The notes beneath the pieces were generated by a model. It was not told where the DNA came from. It worked only from the letters and a program-made list of their open reading frames with translations, and did not search any database. DNA of 5,401 bases from an uncultured Thermoleophilia bacterium (lineage in GTDB: Bacteria; Actinomycetota; Thermoleophilia; UBA2241): contig CAIXSE010000027.1 of NCBI GenBank assembly GCA_903921965.1, positions 1-5,401 on the forward strand. The letters are read 5' to 3'. Positions within the stretch are counted from its first letter, which is position 1, and each line of letters begins with the position of its first letter. A program made the translations under genes and the position numbers. Below, piece after piece: positions 4,310 through 5,401 of this stretch.

Positions 4310-5401
4310 TCAGAGCCCCGCTTTGCCGAGCACGGTGTCGAGCGCGCGCCCCGGGGTGACCACGAAGCGCAGGGCGAAGGAGCCCGAACCGGACAGGCGC
4401 ATGCGGATGAACCCGCCCTGGGCCGGCGAGAGCTCCCCCCCGCCGCCCTCCAGCGTCCAGTAGGGCGACCAGGAGAACTTGAGCTCGTAGCTGCCGGGCG
4501 CGCTCACGCTGAAGTCGATCTCCCGGTGACGCACGCGGGCGATGTCGCCGCTGCCGCCGTCGAGTCCCACGAGGAGCGGCTCGGGGTCGCGCAGCCGGTA
4601 GATCGTCCACGCGCCTGTCTTCTCGACGACCTCGAACTCGGCTGAGGTGCCCAGGATGCGGGCCTCCCGCTGGCTCCACGCGTCGAGCGGCGCGTCGGCG
4701 AGGAAGATGTATTCGACGCCCATCGTCCGCAGCCACTCCGCGTACGAGGCCGCGTCGTAGTGCGTGTAGAAGATGCCGTTGTGGACCGCGTCGGCCTGGC
4801 GGTACCAGCCGCGGGTGATCGGGAGGCCGGCCTCGGGGAAGTAGGCGGCCTCCCCGTGGCGGCGCAGCGCCACCACGTGGATGCGGTAGTTGGGGTCGTA
4901 GAGCTGCCGGGCCGCGGTCAGGGCCGGAGTGAAGAACGCGGCCCGCGTCTGCGGCCACTCGTCGGAGCGCGTGAAGTGGCTGTACGGGGCGCTCACCTGC
5001 AGCACCCCGAACAGCACGATCGGGATCAGTGTGAGGTCGCCGTAGGGGAACGGGCGTCTGAGCCGCGAGTGACGCAGCAGCAGGAGCAGCGGAAGCCCGA
5101 ACACGAAGAAGAAACGCCCGATGTTGTTCCCCAGCGGGCTCCCGGGCGTGACGAAGGAGAGCACGCAGAGCGCGGAGTACGTGAGGAACAGGATGATGAA
5201 CGGACGGCGGGGGTGCACGGCGTTGACCCCCGCCAGGGCCAGCCCGGCGAGCGCGAACCCGAGGTACAGCATGAGCTGCGAGGTCTCGTTCAGGTAGTCG
5301 CCGGGCTCGCTGAACGCCGCCGCCAGCCCGATGCGCACGAGCACGAACGGGGCCAGGGCGGCGGCGAACCACAGGTAGCGGCGGCGGCACTCGGGGCGCC
5401 C
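4310..5401 (-). CDS. C-terminal part of a polytopic membrane protein, actinobacterial GT-C-like family
   Basis: The frame runs open from the right edge to a TGA at 4312-4310, giving 363 residues without the N-terminus. Five hydrophobic segments are visible at about residues 9-30, 41-62, 68-85, 94-109 and 122-140. The conserved loop PGSPLGNNIGR precedes the fourth. A C-terminal region of about 220 residues, probably outside the cytoplasm, contains LPITRGWYRQADAVHNGIFY (193-212), YAEWLRTMGVEYIFLADAPL (220-239) and WTIYRL. It ends in a beta-rich section with SWSPYW. I recognise this pattern from uncharacterised actinobacterial membrane proteins annotated as GT-C mannosyltransferase-like, thought to act on lipid-linked sugars at the envelope. 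The catalytic acidic loop would be in the missing N-terminal part, so enzyme activity is not shown. The gene precedes pncB by 68 nt on the same strand, with its own hairpin in between, so co-transcription is doubtful. Confidence 0.7.
   Translation of the reverse strand, partial: GRPECRRRYLWFAAALAPFVLVRIGLAAAFSEPGDYLNETSQLMLYLGFALAGLALAGVNAVHPRRPFIILFLTYSALCVLSFVTPGSPLGNNIGRFFFVFGLPLLLLLRHSRLRRPFPYGDLTLIPIVLFGVLQVSAPYSHFTRSDEWPQTRAAFFTPALTAARQLYDPNYRIHVVALRRHGEAAYFPEAGLPITRGWYRQADAVHNGIFYTHYDAASYAEWLRTMGVEYIFLADAPLDAWSQREARILGTSAEFEVVEKTGAWTIYRLRDPEPLLVGLDGGSGDIARVRHREIDFSVSAPGSYELKFSWSPYWTLEGGGGELSPAQGGFIRMRLSGSGSFALRFVVTPGRALDTVLGKAGL

Noticed and set aside
3441..4463. A 340-codon plus-strand frame antisense to pncB
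   Set aside because: Composition dominated by Arg, His, Val and Ala with no domain pattern; it spans the stop of the membrane-protein gene and the whole 5' half of pncB.
3144..5390. A 748-codon open frame on the minus strand extending pncB upstream through the membrane-protein gene
   Set aside because: Only the last 365 residues match the nicotinate phosphoribosyltransferase family. The rest is Arg/Ala/Pro-rich and is the shifted frame of the membrane-protein gene, a usual artefact of high GC content.
1..5401. CRISPR array, tRNA/rRNA genes, insertion sequence or prophage
   Set aside because: No regularly spaced repeats, no tRNA-like cloverleaf or rRNA sequence, and no transposase or integrase motif found on either strand.

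Overview
The window is very GC-rich (about 70% by eye), codes on both strands, and uses GTG and TTG as well as ATG starts. This base composition points to Actinomycetota. So does a polytopic membrane protein with an 'RGWYRQ...N..FY...Y..WL...V.Y' signature that I associate with actinobacterial GT-C-like proteins. A deep-branching class such as Thermoleophilia or Coriobacteriia is my guess, not something the sequence proves.

Layout from left to right. Positions 1-189 hold the C-terminal 62 residues of a probable secreted M6 (immune inhibitor A-like) peptidase. It is followed 25 nt later, on the same strand, by an intact UDP-glucose 4-epimerase gene (galE, 215-1186). galE converges on an Rrf2-family Fe-S-type regulator (1633-1217, minus). 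The two stop codons sit in opposite arms of one inverted repeat, which looks like a shared bidirectional terminator. The regulator's upstream region holds a sigma70-like promoter and, across the predicted transcription start, a perfect ACCGGAC-N7-GTCCGGT palindrome. Its GAC-N7-GTC core has the geometry of IscR type 1 sites. The divergent gene (1896-2534) encodes a membrane-anchored protein with three TPR repeats, and its likely start is a TTG behind a good Shine-Dalgarno sequence. A set of 10-11 bp-phased TTA(A)GC repeats lies between the two promoters.

The TPR gene converges on a minus-strand pncB-pncA pair (4241-2563): a short-form nicotinate phosphoribosyltransferase and a nicotinamidase. 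Together they form the two-step salvage route nicotinamide to nicotinate to nicotinate mononucleotide, feeding NAD. pncB has no Shine-Dalgarno sequence but has a -10-like hexamer exactly 7 nt before its ATG, suggesting a leaderless mRNA. Upstream on the same strand, the C-terminal 363 residues of the polytopic membrane protein run off the right edge.

This is mostly ordinary housekeeping and accessory chromosome. I see no CRISPR array, mobile element, tRNA or rRNA, and no clear sign of a new multi-gene system. The observations worth following up are regulatory: the regulator's operator/promoter, the stop-codon palindrome, the phased repeats and the apparent leaderless start of pncB.
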